A stretch of DNA of 64,000 nt from Blastocystis hominis (GCF_000151665.1 NW_013171836.1:5001-69000), one strand, 5' to 3'; shown: positions 23,101-31,321, numbered from the stretch's first letter. The notes: generated from the letters alone by a model not told the origin. Numbers and translations: made by a program.

Positions 23101-24633
23101 ATGCTTGAAATCATTCACATCCTTGATGTACAAGAAGTGTTTGGGCGTTCCCTCAGGTAGATTCAGATCGTTCAAGATGCAGAGGGAGAGAGGAAGCTTC
23201 GTTCCCTTACCTTTGTACACGACATCGCATGTGAATAAATCGAATTGTTCCTTCGACTTATCGATGTACCCAGGTAAGAGTGTGACCTCGAATACATTGA
23301 GCGATACTTTCAACAATGCCTCCAATGCGGCGAATTTCTCTTCACTCGCATCGAAGGGTGTATTGTCACGAATGCCCATCGTCTCCTCTACTTCGTGAAT
23401 GGTCACTCCGAATACCTTGTACTTGTCGGGTTGTTTCCACCACTTGTTGTACACGGTTGCATCGCCAATCTTGCGATTCGCGACGATCTTATGCCCGCCT
23501 TCACTGGCCAGAATGAGGCACCGTTGTAGGCATCGGTTGTCATCGAAATCCGGGTTGAGCGCTGTGCGTCCGATGACGAACGGTGTGTGCTGCTTGTACC
23601 CCACGAATGAGCGTAGTGGGAACATCTCGATATGGAAGCCGATCCAACCAGCGTATACAAAACCACTTCCCTCTGTCTCTTGTTCCTCTACGGCATTTCG
23701 GTACCACTTCAGGTACTCCTCGATCCACTCATCGATGCGATCTCGACGAACGATGCGGAGGTGTCCCAATCGATCATCGGTGAGGTTGAGGATCTTGGAG
23801 TCTCCATCATGTGTCCACATGAGGTTGTATGCCATGATGGTGATGAAACATTGATTGTATTCACGCATACCATTGATGATGAACTTTTTCAAGACTTCAT
23901 TGAATTCATTTGTCTCATCGAATATGAGATTGATCGGTTCCACTTCCTCATCGCTCTTCTCACCCGGTAGTCGAACCCACAGTCTGTTGTCAAAATCGTT
24001 GTTGAGACGGAAGTCCTTCTTGGTGCGCTTCTCCTTCACCCACTCCTTGTACATGTCTCCTTGTACGGTGTGATAATACGTGAGTGCATACCCGAGTGAC
24101 GAGTCGATCACATCACTCAATCGTCCCTGTGATACCTTGCGATCGAATCGTTCATATGCCTTATTGCGTCTCATTTCACGTCTCTTCTCCACGGTGTTCA
24201 GGTAACCGGGTAAGTGACGTTGTCGCTTCTCACCGAACTTGTGTCCATCCCACTCGTACTCGAGGTAGCGCTCGTTCCATGCCTTGCTTCCCACGACGAG
24301 ATACTTGCGCTTTCCAGCAGGATCACGCACTCGTTTGCGTGACGGACGTTTCGGAGGCTCAGGGAAACTATCACTGTCATCATAGTGTTTCTCAACTTCA
24401 CGTTTACGCAACCCACGTTTTGAGGGTGCGAAAAAGGCGATATATTCATCGGGTATATTTAATCCAAACACCTTTCTCGAGAGATAGGCTCTCGTGTCAG
24501 GAATGGTCTGATCGGTGAACGTATCACCGACCATGTAGTACTTGGCGGCCAATCGTTTCCAGGTCGGACCACCGATTTTGATTTGTTTTCCAGTCTCAGG
24601 GTTGATAGTATATCCTACGCGTTGTGAACTCAT
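20122..24633 (-). CDS. polB: Protein-primed family B DNA polymerase
   Basis: 1503 residues. Exonuclease motifs are ADFES (D588), HNGSHYD (D741) and YNVLDVT (D899). Polymerase motifs are the protein-priming type YLDANNLYG (D1042), KLLANSTYG (K1212) and GQDTDS (D1314). A C2H2 finger begins at C530 (CRFC...H...H), and a Cys/His cluster (CPFCHKKL...HHAHVTG...CTCCTKCN) lies between ExoI and ExoII, as in other Polinton polymerases. The region around residues 370-520 has the DDNRCLQRC...LCILND...HFLYIKD pattern of the conserved Polinton PolB N-terminal domain. The first 30 residues hold NPETGKQIKIGGPTWKRL, also found in the neighbouring 142-residue protein. It replicates the element from its terminal repeats. 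The start ATG lies in TATATAAATG; a TTTCACTTTGG motif follows the stop. Confidence 0.95.
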   Translation of the reverse strand: MSSQRVGYTINPETGKQIKIGGPTWKRLAAKYYMVGDTFTDQTIPDTRAYLSRKVFGLNIPDEYIAFFAPSKRGLRKREVEKHYDDSDSFPEPPKRPSRKRVRDPAGKRKYLVVGSKAWNERYLEYEWDGHKFGEKRQRHLPGYLNTVEKRREMRRNKAYERFDRKVSQGRLSDVIDSSLGYALTYYHTVQGDMYKEWVKEKRTKKDFRLNNDFDNRLWVRLPGEKSDEEVEPINLIFDETNEFNEVLKKFIINGMREYNQCFITIMAYNLMWTHDGDSKILNLTDDRLGHLRIVRRDRIDEWIEEYLKWYRNAVEEQETEGSGFVYAGWIGFHIEMFPLRSFVGYKQHTPFVIGRTALNPDFDDNRCLQRCLILASEGGHKIVANRKIGDATVYNKWWKQPDKYKVFGVTIHEVEETMGIRDNTPFDASEEKFAALEALLKVSLNVFEVTLLPGYIDKSKEQFDLFTCDVVYKGKGTKLPLSLCILNDLNLPEGTPKHFLYIKDVNDFKHRVTRQNDAKNRHLSRNVKCRFCNDFFGSRKAVHDHEVQVHRELVDESDQYDLSNEETRLRFTNQRYEMPAPVVVYADFESAIDDKNKHKPIMLSCLAVSRIPAIDSQLRVFHAPHESEEDLRPFMDYLTQLQSRVKEYLFDELPLENSPSIERDFRATTVCPFCHKKLDNDKVRHHAHVTGEYTTGKGEVRHFEAGQYICTCCTKCNLQLSFNKKNYRLPVYFHNGSHYDFTFIMKLIAAHSTSSDSLEVIPTTEDKEMQIEYNGIQFKDSLKLISSPLRSIVAQTLGGNLDLYVHTKQQLRKYCESRGKQWNDEYIDLLTRKEPMFYSLIKSYESLNNTTIPSRKQCIDDMKGEMMPQGEYDHMVKLWKIFDIKTWGEYYELYNVLDVTLMADAFEHFRVTTLKAFGVDPMHYITAPQMAYSLFLKVTMEGDHSESSLMTLARKWAQYIMRINANEGLAEKQLVKVFLNRMGEFYESKGIRLMETNEIDDFMRLLKNLRGGITQIVKRHAKVDIDNKEQATSSQGIYYLDANNLYGGAMHRMMPYELVGVPERREVMERINRDPNGWVQSLKTFGKYGFFVECDIEAPVELHDKFNDLPFFPVQKAGMYSDGIKKYAEKNDIVDKVKEVNTPKLICDLVPRQKYLVHYSLLQLGIQQGYHVTHIYRIIRFKQAPFIFEYVNMLSEKRAKSKTTVEKNLYKLLANSTYGKFVETGLKRMKVKFANTWNEREAIIQKHGYDMIAGTTMYSENLIGIKLNTPVRRVEKPFFIGFAILDMSKHIIYDFYYNVLKTTFNSVELLGQDTDSLIVQLNDRGNIVHKMCDMYKSFDFSELDNTSYFYGELVKYYEHEVDKRKFPSLESFLNFNKKLPGPIFKDEHNGHRITEFVGLRPKMYCLIDEKHVVHNAAKGVPRNVVIDGERMSVKNIELYKRVLEAEKKEDAVIEGTFKRINNQAFDISTKEQTKTLMTCTDNKRWILDDNIHTLAFGHYRLK

Positions 24634-24689
24634 TTATATAAGGGTCACAAAATCTTTAAGTGGTGATACACGTGTGACCAAAGTGAAAT

Positions 24690-24731
24690 AGTTAGGAGCT
24701 TGGCTTCCTCCTTGAGCTACCGAAGGCATCC
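24690..24731. repeat. Decayed double-hairpin element
   Basis: Two imperfect hairpins (a GGAG/CTCC stem, then an 8-nt arm pair with mismatches around GAA) lie next to the 142-residue gene's stop. The layout matches the intact double-hairpin family elsewhere in the element. Confidence 0.4.
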
Positions 24732-25160
24732 CTAGAATGGGAAAATGGCATGACCATCCGCATCGTACTCGAATTCATCGATGTCGTAGAACTCGGATTC
24801 CGATGAATCAGAATCACTAGAATTGGGGTCAGCGAATGCCATGCTAATGTCTGGATCATTATCGTATGCCTCAGCTTCTTCTTTGGTCATTTTCACCCAT
24901 TGTCCTTTTACGCGTCTGTAGTTGTCATAGAGTAACTCGTAGTATGCTGTGCCACCAATAATCATGGAGCGATTGCTGGGAGAAAGCATTCTCGACTTGG
25001 GAACATATTTCGTCGTATCTGGTGGTAAAGGTGTATCGTACAAGCGATTCAATTTCTCGTCGTACTTGTATCCACGCTTGAGAAGGTTCCAGAAGCGAAC
25101 TCCGTTGATTTGGATTTCTCGTCCTGTGTTGGGGTTCAAAGTGTGAGTAGGTCTATTCAT
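24732..25160 (-). CDS. Small protein related to the N-terminus of PolB
   Basis: 142 residues. It begins with LNPNTGREIQINGVRFWNLL, closely matching PolB residues 10-27 (INPETGKQIKIGGPTWKRL). A second shared segment follows (IIGGTAYYELLYDNYRR here; VVGSKAWNERYLEYEWDG in PolB), and the tail is acidic (Ser/Asp/Glu, residues 110-135). The shared NPxTGR.I...G motif resembles the short adaptor-like motif seen in proteins of large DNA viruses. It could be a partner of the polymerase, a terminal-protein candidate or a duplicated targeting module. It lies directly upstream of polB on the same strand, with start context ATATAAATG. Confidence 0.75.
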   Translation of the reverse strand: MNRPTHTLNPNTGREIQINGVRFWNLLKRGYKYDEKLNRLYDTPLPPDTTKYVPKSRMLSPSNRSMIIGGTAYYELLYDNYRRVKGQWVKMTKEEAEAYDNDPDISMAFADPNSSDSDSSESEFYDIDEFEYDADGHAIFPF

Positions 25161-25212
25161 TTATATATTTATATATTTATATTTTCTCTTTTAACCCTAG
25201 ATGCTTCCCTAA

Positions 25213-25722
25213 ATGAAGTACAAGAAAACAGAGAACAACACATGGTCTTCCCTGGTACGCACTTGTGAGGACGAGAATATCGAACTCGCCGACATTATCA
25301 TTCACACCAAGTATCCGATCAATTCCGAGCGTCTATTCGGCTTCAGTGTTTGCACTCCGCAAGCAAATGTGAACTGTGGTTTGATCTTGCACGACTATGA
25401 TTGCATCGAGATGACATTGGATGAAACTCGTCCACCTTTGTTTACCGAGGATGAATGGGAGTATCTATTGCCTCAATTGAAATCCAACGGTTTGCTCGGT
25501 GTGCCTCTGAACGTGTTTTGGAGGGGCAACTCACTGCCTCCTCACATCATCGGTGTAATGACTGAGAATCGTGCTGTTTACTTCTTCTCCAACTACTATG
25601 TTCGCGTGGTCTTCAAGGTGGTGGATGATGAAGTGCCTCCCGAGTTGTCCGATCTGTTCATCGATGATGGTGCGTGTCTGAAGGGTGTGTACGTTCGTGC
25701 ATATCAAAGACAAAGTAAATAA
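25213..25722 (+). CDS. Polinton protein of unknown function, 169 residues
   Basis: Intronless frame opening at CTAAATGAAG, a typical start in this element. The composition is that of a globular protein with several aromatic beta-like segments (PLNVFWRGNSLPPHIIGVM, AVYFFSNYYVRVVFKVVDDEVP). No signal peptide or membrane helix, and no family recognised. Its stop lies 7 nt before the next start, so the two are probably expressed together. Confidence 0.7.
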   Translation: MKYKKTENNTWSSLVRTCEDENIELADIIIHTKYPINSERLFGFSVCTPQANVNCGLILHDYDCIEMTLDETRPPLFTEDEWEYLLPQLKSNGLLGVPLNVFWRGNSLPPHIIGVMTENRAVYFFSNYYVRVVFKVVDDEVPPELSDLFIDDGACLKGVYVRAYQRQSK

Positions 25723-25729
25723 AAAGTAA

Positions 25730-26305
25730 ATGTCGTACATTTTCAGCAGCAATGGAAACAACTACACGTTCAAGAAGCTCGACAACATGCTCATCAACAT
25801 GCCAGAGAAGGACGGTCATCATGTATTAATTCGAGAGACAGTGGATGGTGTTCCTCAGTACTCGTGGGGTAGTACTCCTTCCTACATCGTGAAAGCGAAC
25901 GAAGCATTTGTCTTCGAGTACACACCAGAAACTACCGAATCATTCAATGGCGAATGGGGTGGTGATGGTATGCCGCCTATGCCGTCCGGATCGTACCTGA
26001 TAACCACGACTGTCATAACGTACCTTCCTGAAGACATGTTCAACGATTGCACGTCAATCGAATCGGTGGTTGAAAAGGGTTATCGAGTGCTAGTCACGTT
26101 TGACAACACGCCTATCCTAGACAGACCGTACATCGATACATTGAATAGTCTTGTGTCTCATACTGGTTATGCTGTTGTGAATATTGGAGGAAATTCTCCT
26201 GTCCTTCGTACGTATTCGAATCTTCCTATCATGCTTCTAGGTGGTGTGAAGAGCATCACGATCGTTTTCGAATATTTAGGCGACGTTGTTTCTGACTCCT
26301 CGTAA
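25730..26305 (+). CDS. Polinton protein of unknown function, 191 residues, beta-rich
   Basis: Starts at GTAAATGTCG directly behind the 169-residue gene. It consists largely of predicted strands (YVLVTF-, IVFEYL-type segments) with few charged helices, as in small capsid or fibre proteins, but no family is recognised. Its last 50 bases overlap the 3' end of the integrase gene on the opposite strand. Confidence 0.68.
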   Translation: MSYIFSSNGNNYTFKKLDNMLINMPEKDGHHVLIRETVDGVPQYSWGSTPSYIVKANEAFVFEYTPETTESFNGEWGGDGMPPMPSGSYLITTTVITYLPEDMFNDCTSIESVVEKGYRVLVTFDNTPILDRPYIDTLNSLVSHTGYAVVNIGGNSPVLRTYSNLPIMLLGGVKSITIVFEYLGDVVSDSS

Positions 26306-27239
26306 TGGGTCGATGTGACCTTGCTGCATCTCGCAATGCATTGGGTTCCTTTCGACTCTTGGATCGCGTGACTGGTGGTGCTGGCTGTGGTTTGCATTTG
26401 CTTGCCAGGAGTTCCCAATGATAGCACTTCTGCTTGCTACCGCTTTCCATATTCTTCACTTCGTACATCAATGGCATGAATCGATCGTCAATGTCAACAA
26501 CTTCATACAAGTCCTGAGACCATTTGCTGGTCAATGATCGCTTTTCCAGAACGCGAGGTCTTCGTGTCACTCGAACATAATCACCCACATCGAATTGAGG
26601 TGTTGTGTCCTTCGCTGTCATGTTGGATGGTTCTGTCTTCTCCGTGTACAAGATGTTGTTGTTCCAAATGTCAGTGGGTGCATATCCGGTGTCTCTGTTC
26701 TTCCTTGCATTGTGTCTACGAACGGCACCATCGATCAAGTCGAACCACACACCTTTCGATTGATTGAATGGAACCATGATGTCTTCCTTGATATCTCGAA
26801 TTGCTCGTTCGGCTAGTACTGCCTTATTCGCTGAATCCATGTGATACATGGTGATGTCGTACTTGTCCAAGATGTTGGTACGAAAGATGGCATTGGTGAA
26901 CTCGGTACCTCGATCAGAGCAAATATGCTTTGGTGGTCCGTATGTTTGAATGATATCCTTCATCGCATGCGTGACTTCTGTGGCACTCTTGCTCTTCAGT
27001 CGCCGAGCCATCAAGTACTTCGAATATCCATCAATACATACAAGGACATACTTGTATCCACGATTCTTGTGGAATCCTGTACTCTTCTGTCTGCCCAACA
27101 CTTCCTGAATCCATTTGTCTTGTTTGGAAGAGAAATCGATGAGATCGATGAAGTATATGTTTCTCTTGAAGCCACTGATGATCACTCGAGTTGCACCTTT
27201 TCGCTTGGCTGGTTTCCTTAGTTCCTTGATTTCATTCAT
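26256..27239 (-). CDS. int: Retrovirus-type (rve) integrase
   Basis: 327 residues with an RNase-H-fold catalytic core. The likely triad is D32 (FIDLIDF), D109 (CSDRGTEFTN) and E144 (NKAVLAERAIRDIKE), with 35 residues between the last two. Characteristic GYKYVLVCIDGYSKYLMA and NARKNRDTGYAPTDIW segments are present, and a C-terminal SH3-like segment (DYVRVTRR...KWSQDLYEV) probably binds DNA. No N-terminal HHCC zinc finger is visible. It would insert the element and create the 6-bp target duplication seen at its ends. Its start codon lies 2 nt from that of the divergent 63-residue gene. Confidence 0.93.
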   Translation of the reverse strand: MNEIKELRKPAKRKGATRVIISGFKRNIYFIDLIDFSSKQDKWIQEVLGRQKSTGFHKNRGYKYVLVCIDGYSKYLMARRLKSKSATEVTHAMKDIIQTYGPPKHICSDRGTEFTNAIFRTNILDKYDITMYHMDSANKAVLAERAIRDIKEDIMVPFNQSKGVWFDLIDGAVRRHNARKNRDTGYAPTDIWNNNILYTEKTEPSNMTAKDTTPQFDVGDYVRVTRRPRVLEKRSLTSKWSQDLYEVVDIDDRFMPLMYEVKNMESGSKQKCYHWELLASKCKPQPAPPVTRSKSRKEPNALRDAARSHRPITRSQKQRRLNIRKRS

Positions 27240-27241
27240 AA

Positions 27242-27433
27242 ATGAACCGCTTTATTCAATGGCTGAAAAGTGCATGGAAATGGATGAGTGGAAGAAAGAA
27301 CCACAAACTGGTGGTTGACTCGAAATGCAAGGACAGATGTCACTGCCTATGCGTGTACAATGAGAAGAATGGATCCGATGACGACAGTGGAAGTGATATA
27401 TCGATCAGTCCGACAGAGATTAAAGTGAAATGA
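27242..27433 (+). CDS. Small basic-then-acidic protein, 63 residues
   Basis: Starts in TCATAAATGAACC, back to back with the integrase start. The N-terminus is amphipathic and Trp/Lys-rich (FIQWLKSAWKWMSG), followed by a CKDRCHCLC cysteine cluster and an acidic Ser/Asp tail. Such small proteins are common in virus-like elements and are sometimes membrane-active or metal-binding. The function is unknown and it could be spurious, but the start motif and composition support it. Confidence 0.5.
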   Translation: MNRFIQWLKSAWKWMSGRKNHKLVVDSKCKDRCHCLCVYNEKNGSDDDSGSDISISPTEIKVK

Positions 27434-27481
27434 GGGATGCCTAAATAGATTTAAATAATGTAAACATAAATAGAAATACAA

Positions 27482-27847
27482 ATGAACTGTTGGATGAATG
27501 ATGAACGTCTTGATATCACACGTAAATATGTGCATGATATGATTAATTCATTTGTTGATGATCCCAAAGGTACAAATTATCATAATGAGTATAATCCTCC
27601 TTATATGATGATAAATTCACCCGATCTTCAACATCTTCTTGTGAAATCATGTAATGATGATAAATACATAGTGAAGTGGGGTGAAGTAGGAGGACTTGCT
27701 GAACTCCGTGCTTTCAATGAGAATATCTATGATATCGAAGGTCATCGTGTGATGACATTAGGTGGTGATATAATTATCATTGATATCGATGGTGTTGCAT
27801 TTGATCAACTCGAATGTGTATCGGGTAAACGATTACCGCCAAAGTAA
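27482..27847 (+). CDS. Polinton protein of unknown function, 121 residues
   Basis: A compact globular frame with no helix-rich or membrane segments and no recognised family. The stop codon lies within the CCAAAGTAAAAG motif that recurs at gene ends in this element, and the mirror-image TTTCACTTTG at 27882 precedes the end of the convergent fibre-like gene. Confidence 0.62.
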   Translation: MNCWMNDERLDITRKYVHDMINSFVDDPKGTNYHNEYNPPYMMINSPDLQHLLVKSCNDDKYIVKWGEVGGLAELRAFNENIYDIEGHRVMTLGGDIIIIDIDGVAFDQLECVSGKRLPPK

Positions 27848-27895
27848 AAGACTGGAAGCTATGGTTTCCAAGTCGCCCTTATTTCACTTTGTCCC

Positions 27896-29200
27896 TTAAA
27901 GTTCTACAATCGTGACTTGGAAGTTCGAGTATAAGTGCGAGATAGTTGTATCACCACCGCGTGTCACAACGAGTTGTAATCCACCATCTTTTAACGGTGA
28001 AAATATAGATGTGCCAGAGACGTTCATTGTTGGGGTTGGGTTGTCAAGTGTTGTCTTCAGCAACGTTGCTTGAGACGTAGTGATTACCAAGGTCGGCGTG
28101 TCTGTAAAGCCTACGAGTGCCTGTTCGTAGTTACCACACTTGAGACTCAAATCGATCGTGACCAGATACTTGCTGTTCGAAGATAACGTGAGATCTTCCG
28201 TCAAGTTCGAATTGTCTGATCCGAGTATCTCGGATACGACGGTGTGACCACTACCAGACCAAGAGTACGTGAACGTCTTGGAGAACTTGGTAGGCTGTGG
28301 CTCGAAGGATATTCCACTGCTAGTCACGTTCAGCAAGTACGATCCTGAGTTGGACGGGATGGTCAATTTGCTCACACCCGTTCCATAATTGATCACGATA
28401 CATTGTTCTTCATTCGTACATCCAAGAATATCTTTATAGATTACATTGGAGTCAAGGATGCTCGTTGTGGGTACTTCAGTATTTGTCTCGTTCTTGAAGA
28501 CGAAGTAGCCAGAAGAGTTATTCATCGCAGGCACGTTCACACCGAATGCACTATTGCCCTTGTAAGCAATGAGACACAGGTTCGTCGACTGCACGCCGAG
28601 GCAATCGTGGAATAGAGTTGAGGCGTTCATTGTCTCGAATGTGTACTGAATTCCGAAAGCCCCAGCCTCTACTCCTTTCAGGATGTACGTCCCGGACTGA
28701 TCTGGCAGGAACAGATCTTTACGAGTGCTCGTTGTCGAGTTCCAGTTGGCAATCGCGTACTTGTTCGATGTGGTACCGAGACCGATAGCCGTGTTGATCG
28801 TAGTCGCACTGAATAACAAGAACGAAGGATTGCCATCTTCGTCCATGTTCAGCACGTACTTGCCGCTACTAGGCAGATCGAGCTCACCGAAGGTGCTATT
28901 GCTGGTAAAGTATGGAATCGTACCTTGAGTGGCAATGGTAATTGCCTGGCTGTTGCTGTCTTTGAAGTACGAGTTGTCGAGCGTGGTGAACTCTTCAGGC
29001 TGCTCAGGTACTACAGTGCCCGCGTCCGTCCATGTGAGGAGACCATTGTCTCCCTTGGTGAGTACGTAGTTTCCATTGGACGCAGGAAGACTGAATGTGT
29101 CGAATGAGCCGTCCGAGTAGTACTGGAGACCATTCGTCATCTCCTTGCGTTTGAATACTCCGTTCTGGAGATATACAAGTTTCTCTGCTGTGCTTGATAT
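27896..29200 (-). CDS. Fibre-like structural protein with shaft repeats
   Basis: 414 residues from the first ATG (29140), but the same frame stays protein-like upstream to an ATA codon at 29200-29198, in a TATAAATA context where other genes have TATAAATG. The sequence has at least five shaft-like repeats of the form (S/N)G.Y(V/I)L......G (SNGNYVLTKGDNG, SGKYVLNMDEDG, SGTYILKGVEAG, SGYFVFKNE, SGSYLLNVTSSG). The C-terminal 130 residues are beta-rich, as in a knob or TNF-like head. By analogy with adenovirus-type fibres this suggests a trimeric vertex or attachment protein, but no homologue is named. Loss of the upstream ATG may mean initiation at 29140. Confidence 0.68.
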   Translation of the reverse strand: MSSTAEKLVYLQNGVFKRKEMTNGLQYYSDGSFDTFSLPASNGNYVLTKGDNGLLTWTDAGTVVPEQPEEFTTLDNSYFKDSNSQAITIATQGTIPYFTSNSTFGELDLPSSGKYVLNMDEDGNPSFLLFSATTINTAIGLGTTSNKYAIANWNSTTSTRKDLFLPDQSGTYILKGVEAGAFGIQYTFETMNASTLFHDCLGVQSTNLCLIAYKGNSAFGVNVPAMNNSSGYFVFKNETNTEVPTTSILDSNVIYKDILGCTNEEQCIVINYGTGVSKLTIPSNSGSYLLNVTSSGISFEPQPTKFSKTFTYSWSGSGHTVVSEILGSDNSNLTEDLTLSSNSKYLVTIDLSLKCGNYEQALVGFTDTPTLVITTSQATLLKTTLDNPTPTMNVSGTSIFSPLKDGGLQLVVTRGGDTTISHLYSNFQVTIVEL

Positions 29201-29208
29201 TTATACTA

Positions 29209-29251
29209 GGGAGGAAACTTCGTTTCCTCCCGGGGGAGCCTGCGGCTCCCC
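29209..29251. repeat. Double-hairpin element between fibre-like and capsid genes
   Basis: Hairpin 1: GGGAGGAAAC, loop TTC, GTTTCCTCCC (10-bp perfect stem). Hairpin 2: GGGGAGCC, loop TGC, GGCTCCCC (8-bp perfect stem). They abut at a CCCGGGG joint. It lies in the divergent promoter region of the two structural genes. Confidence 0.9.
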
Positions 29252-29295
29252 TTGATTACTTTGTGGAGAAAATAATTTTCTCTGCTATATAGTAA

Positions 29296-30587
29296 ATGGC
29301 TACTACAATTCCTCCTGTGCATAACTACGAATCGCAGATTGTGTTCAGCAATCAGTCCAATAACATCAAGTCGACCGATGTGATCAATTGGACGATCGCA
29401 CCATCCGGTGATGACGTGTACTTCAATCTGTACAAGTCTCGAATGACGTTCAAGCTCAAGATCACCGGATTGGCAAATAACGCAACAGGTTCACCCAAGG
29501 TATTCTATGTTCCGGTGAAGAAGAACATGTCGGGCATCGTGAACAACACGAAGGTCACGTACACCTATTGGAATGGTGAGAACTTGGCGTCCTTGCCGTC
29601 TGATGTGCAGACAATGAAAACATCGGCCAGATCCGGTCACTCTTGAATGCGCTCACGGACAACAAGCACAACAATGTGGTGAATGAAGGATTGAAGGAAC
29701 TGTCCTACATCTACTACGATGACCGTGACTACGATACAACCGATAAAACCGCACGAACTGCGGCCATCCTGGGTCGACCTTATGGCGGGAAGTTATTCTA
29801 CAACATGCTCAAGTTCGTACAGCCACCTGGATCGACCACGGCGTACACGACGATCAATGTGAACTTTGCAGACATCTTCGAAGGTTGTTCTCAGGAACGA
29901 TTCATCAATCTCACGCAGATGGATGCTCAGATCTATCCCACGAACGACGATGCATACTTCTACATCGATGCTGGCAAAATCAATACCGCTACAAGTCCGG
30001 ACGCTGTTCCATCAGCCACGGCTTTCACCGGTGTGTACTTCGATACATGCACGCTTTGGTATCATAGTTACAAGACGAGTGATGATTCGACCTTCGATCC
30101 TGAAGACACTCAGTTGGTGAAGAACCAGATCATGACCAAGACGTTCCGTATTCCAAGTGGACAGGGATTCATCGATGATCGTGTGTTGGTTAACTTCCCC
30201 GTCAAGATGATGTTCATGATGTTCACGGACGACGATGGTGATTTCTCGGAACTCCTTGATGTGCGATTCAAACGTATCTCCTTGAACATCGCTGGTGAAC
30301 AGAAGCGTATCATCAATGTGGACAACACGAACACACCCGACGGCATTGATCACACGTTCTTCGAATGGATGGACTATCTTTGCAATAGTCGTTCCGACGA
30401 GTACGACACGCTGTTGACATACAAGACGTGGTTGAATCAGTTCCGCATCTTCGCCTTCCCGTTAGCCGAGTGGTTCCCGATGCGAGCATCGAATCAGATC
30501 CAGTTCGAAATCGAGTTGGAAGAGGATGTTGCAGCGACGATCCAGATGCACCTCATCATGATCCGTGCCAACACTGTGGGAGCGTAG
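29296..30587 (+). CDS. mcp: Probable double-jelly-roll major capsid protein, frame-broken
   Basis: Starts at GTAAATGGCT. Two overlapping open frames (29296-29646 and 29643-30587) read as one protein of about 430 residues if a single base is supplied in the AAAA run near 29615-29620. Total length is one base short of a multiple of three. The sequence is strand-rich with typical Polinton capsid features: an N-terminal NY.SQIVFSNQSN strand pair, a middle IPSGQGFIDDRVLVNFPVKMMFMMF segment, and the C-terminal FRIFAFPLAEWFPMRASNQIQFEIELEE strand series. Position next to the ATPase also fits. The identification is by composition and context, not by a diagnostic motif. The break may be an assembly error in a homopolymer or a real inactivating mutation. 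Confidence 0.7.
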
Positions 30588-30653
30588 GGGAGCCGCAGGT
30601 TTGTATGGTAACTAATATCACTTAAAGATTTCAAAACATAAATATAAATAGAT

Positions 30654-31196
30654 ATGAGCAACAAGATTCAGGTTTTCGATCTTTCCAATGCTTCCAATGC
30701 TTCCAATGTGTCTCTCACTTCGAATGGATTCAAGAAAGAAGGCGAATCGGCTAAGTATGTTTGCAAGATCACCGATGCTACCATTGTTTTCGTGGGTGAC
30801 AACTCGAAGTTCGAAACAGACAAGAAGAAACTGTTCAACACTATCTCCATCACACTGCCCAAGGAGCAATCGGAAGAGTTCAAAAGAATTCTTGATGAGA
30901 CGAAGAGAGATAGTCGATCGTACAGTGAATACGAAGGTGAGATCCAGTTCAAAATGAAATTGAGTCCGAACACGAAGATCGTGAATAACGACAAGAAGCC
31001 CATTAAGATCGATCTGCGAAATGTACCCTGTACTGATCTTCGTGAATACAAGGACGCAACGATCGATATCGTAGTAACTGGTACGAGCAATGAATTTGAG
31101 GGCAAAAATGGTGATATGTTTTCGTACATATCACTCACGGCAACTCAAATCAAGATCAAGAGTATGAATAGTGTCTTCGATTGCGATTTCTTGTAA
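30654..31196 (+). CDS. 180-residue protein, possibly OB-fold DNA-binding
   Basis: Lies between capsid and ATPase genes on the same strand. A Ser/Asn-rich leader (SNASNASNVS) is followed by alternating charged strands and one helix (LPKEQSEEFKRILDETKRD), then more strands (DATIDIVVTG....DMFSYISLTATQIKIKS). The strand layout and size would suit a single-stranded DNA-binding protein, which protein-primed replication needs, but this is inference only. The motif TTTTCACTTTGG lies 24 nt after the stop. Confidence 0.62.
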   Translation: MSNKIQVFDLSNASNASNVSLTSNGFKKEGESAKYVCKITDATIVFVGDNSKFETDKKKLFNTISITLPKEQSEEFKRILDETKRDSRSYSEYEGEIQFKMKLSPNTKIVNNDKKPIKIDLRNVPCTDLREYKDATIDIVVTGTSNEFEGKNGDMFSYISLTATQIKIKSMNSVFDCDFL

Positions 31197-31220
31197 GAGG
31201 TATGTGTGATAGATTCCTTT

Positions 31221-31262
31221 TTCACTTTGGGCGTCGCGGATGTCGTGATAACCAAAGTAAAT
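31221..31262. promoter_or_regulatory. Inverted CAAAGTRAA motif pair
   Basis: TTCACTTTGG (31221-31230) faces CCAAAGTAAA (31252-31261) across about 21 nt, between the 180-residue gene and the ATPase gene. The same motif marks several other gene ends in the element. It could be a termination or promoter signal. Confidence 0.5.
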
Positions 31263-31263
31263 A

Positions 31264-31301
31264 GGGGCAACGCAGTTGCCCCGGGAAGCCGAAGGCTTCC
31301 C
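31264..31301. repeat. Double-hairpin element upstream of the ATPase gene
   Basis: GGGGCAAC, loop GCA, GTTGCCCC (8-bp stem), then GGGAAGCC, loop GAA, GGCTTCCC (8-bp stem), directly abutting. A half-hairpin remnant (CGAAGTTCCTCCC) follows before the ATPase start, as if an older copy had been partly lost. Confidence 0.9.
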
Positions 31302-31321
31302 ACGAAGTTCCTCCCTAATAA

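Noticed and set aside
20153-24518. Several plus-strand frames opposite polB
   Set aside because: They are shadows of the polymerase gene on the other strand, with skewed Ser/His/Arg composition and no motifs.
29600-29650. Programmed ribosomal frameshift in the capsid gene
   Set aside because: The sequence at the junction is ATG AAA ACA, which does not form a canonical slippery heptamer in the zero frame, and I see no stem-loop positioned after it. A one-base indel explains it more simply.
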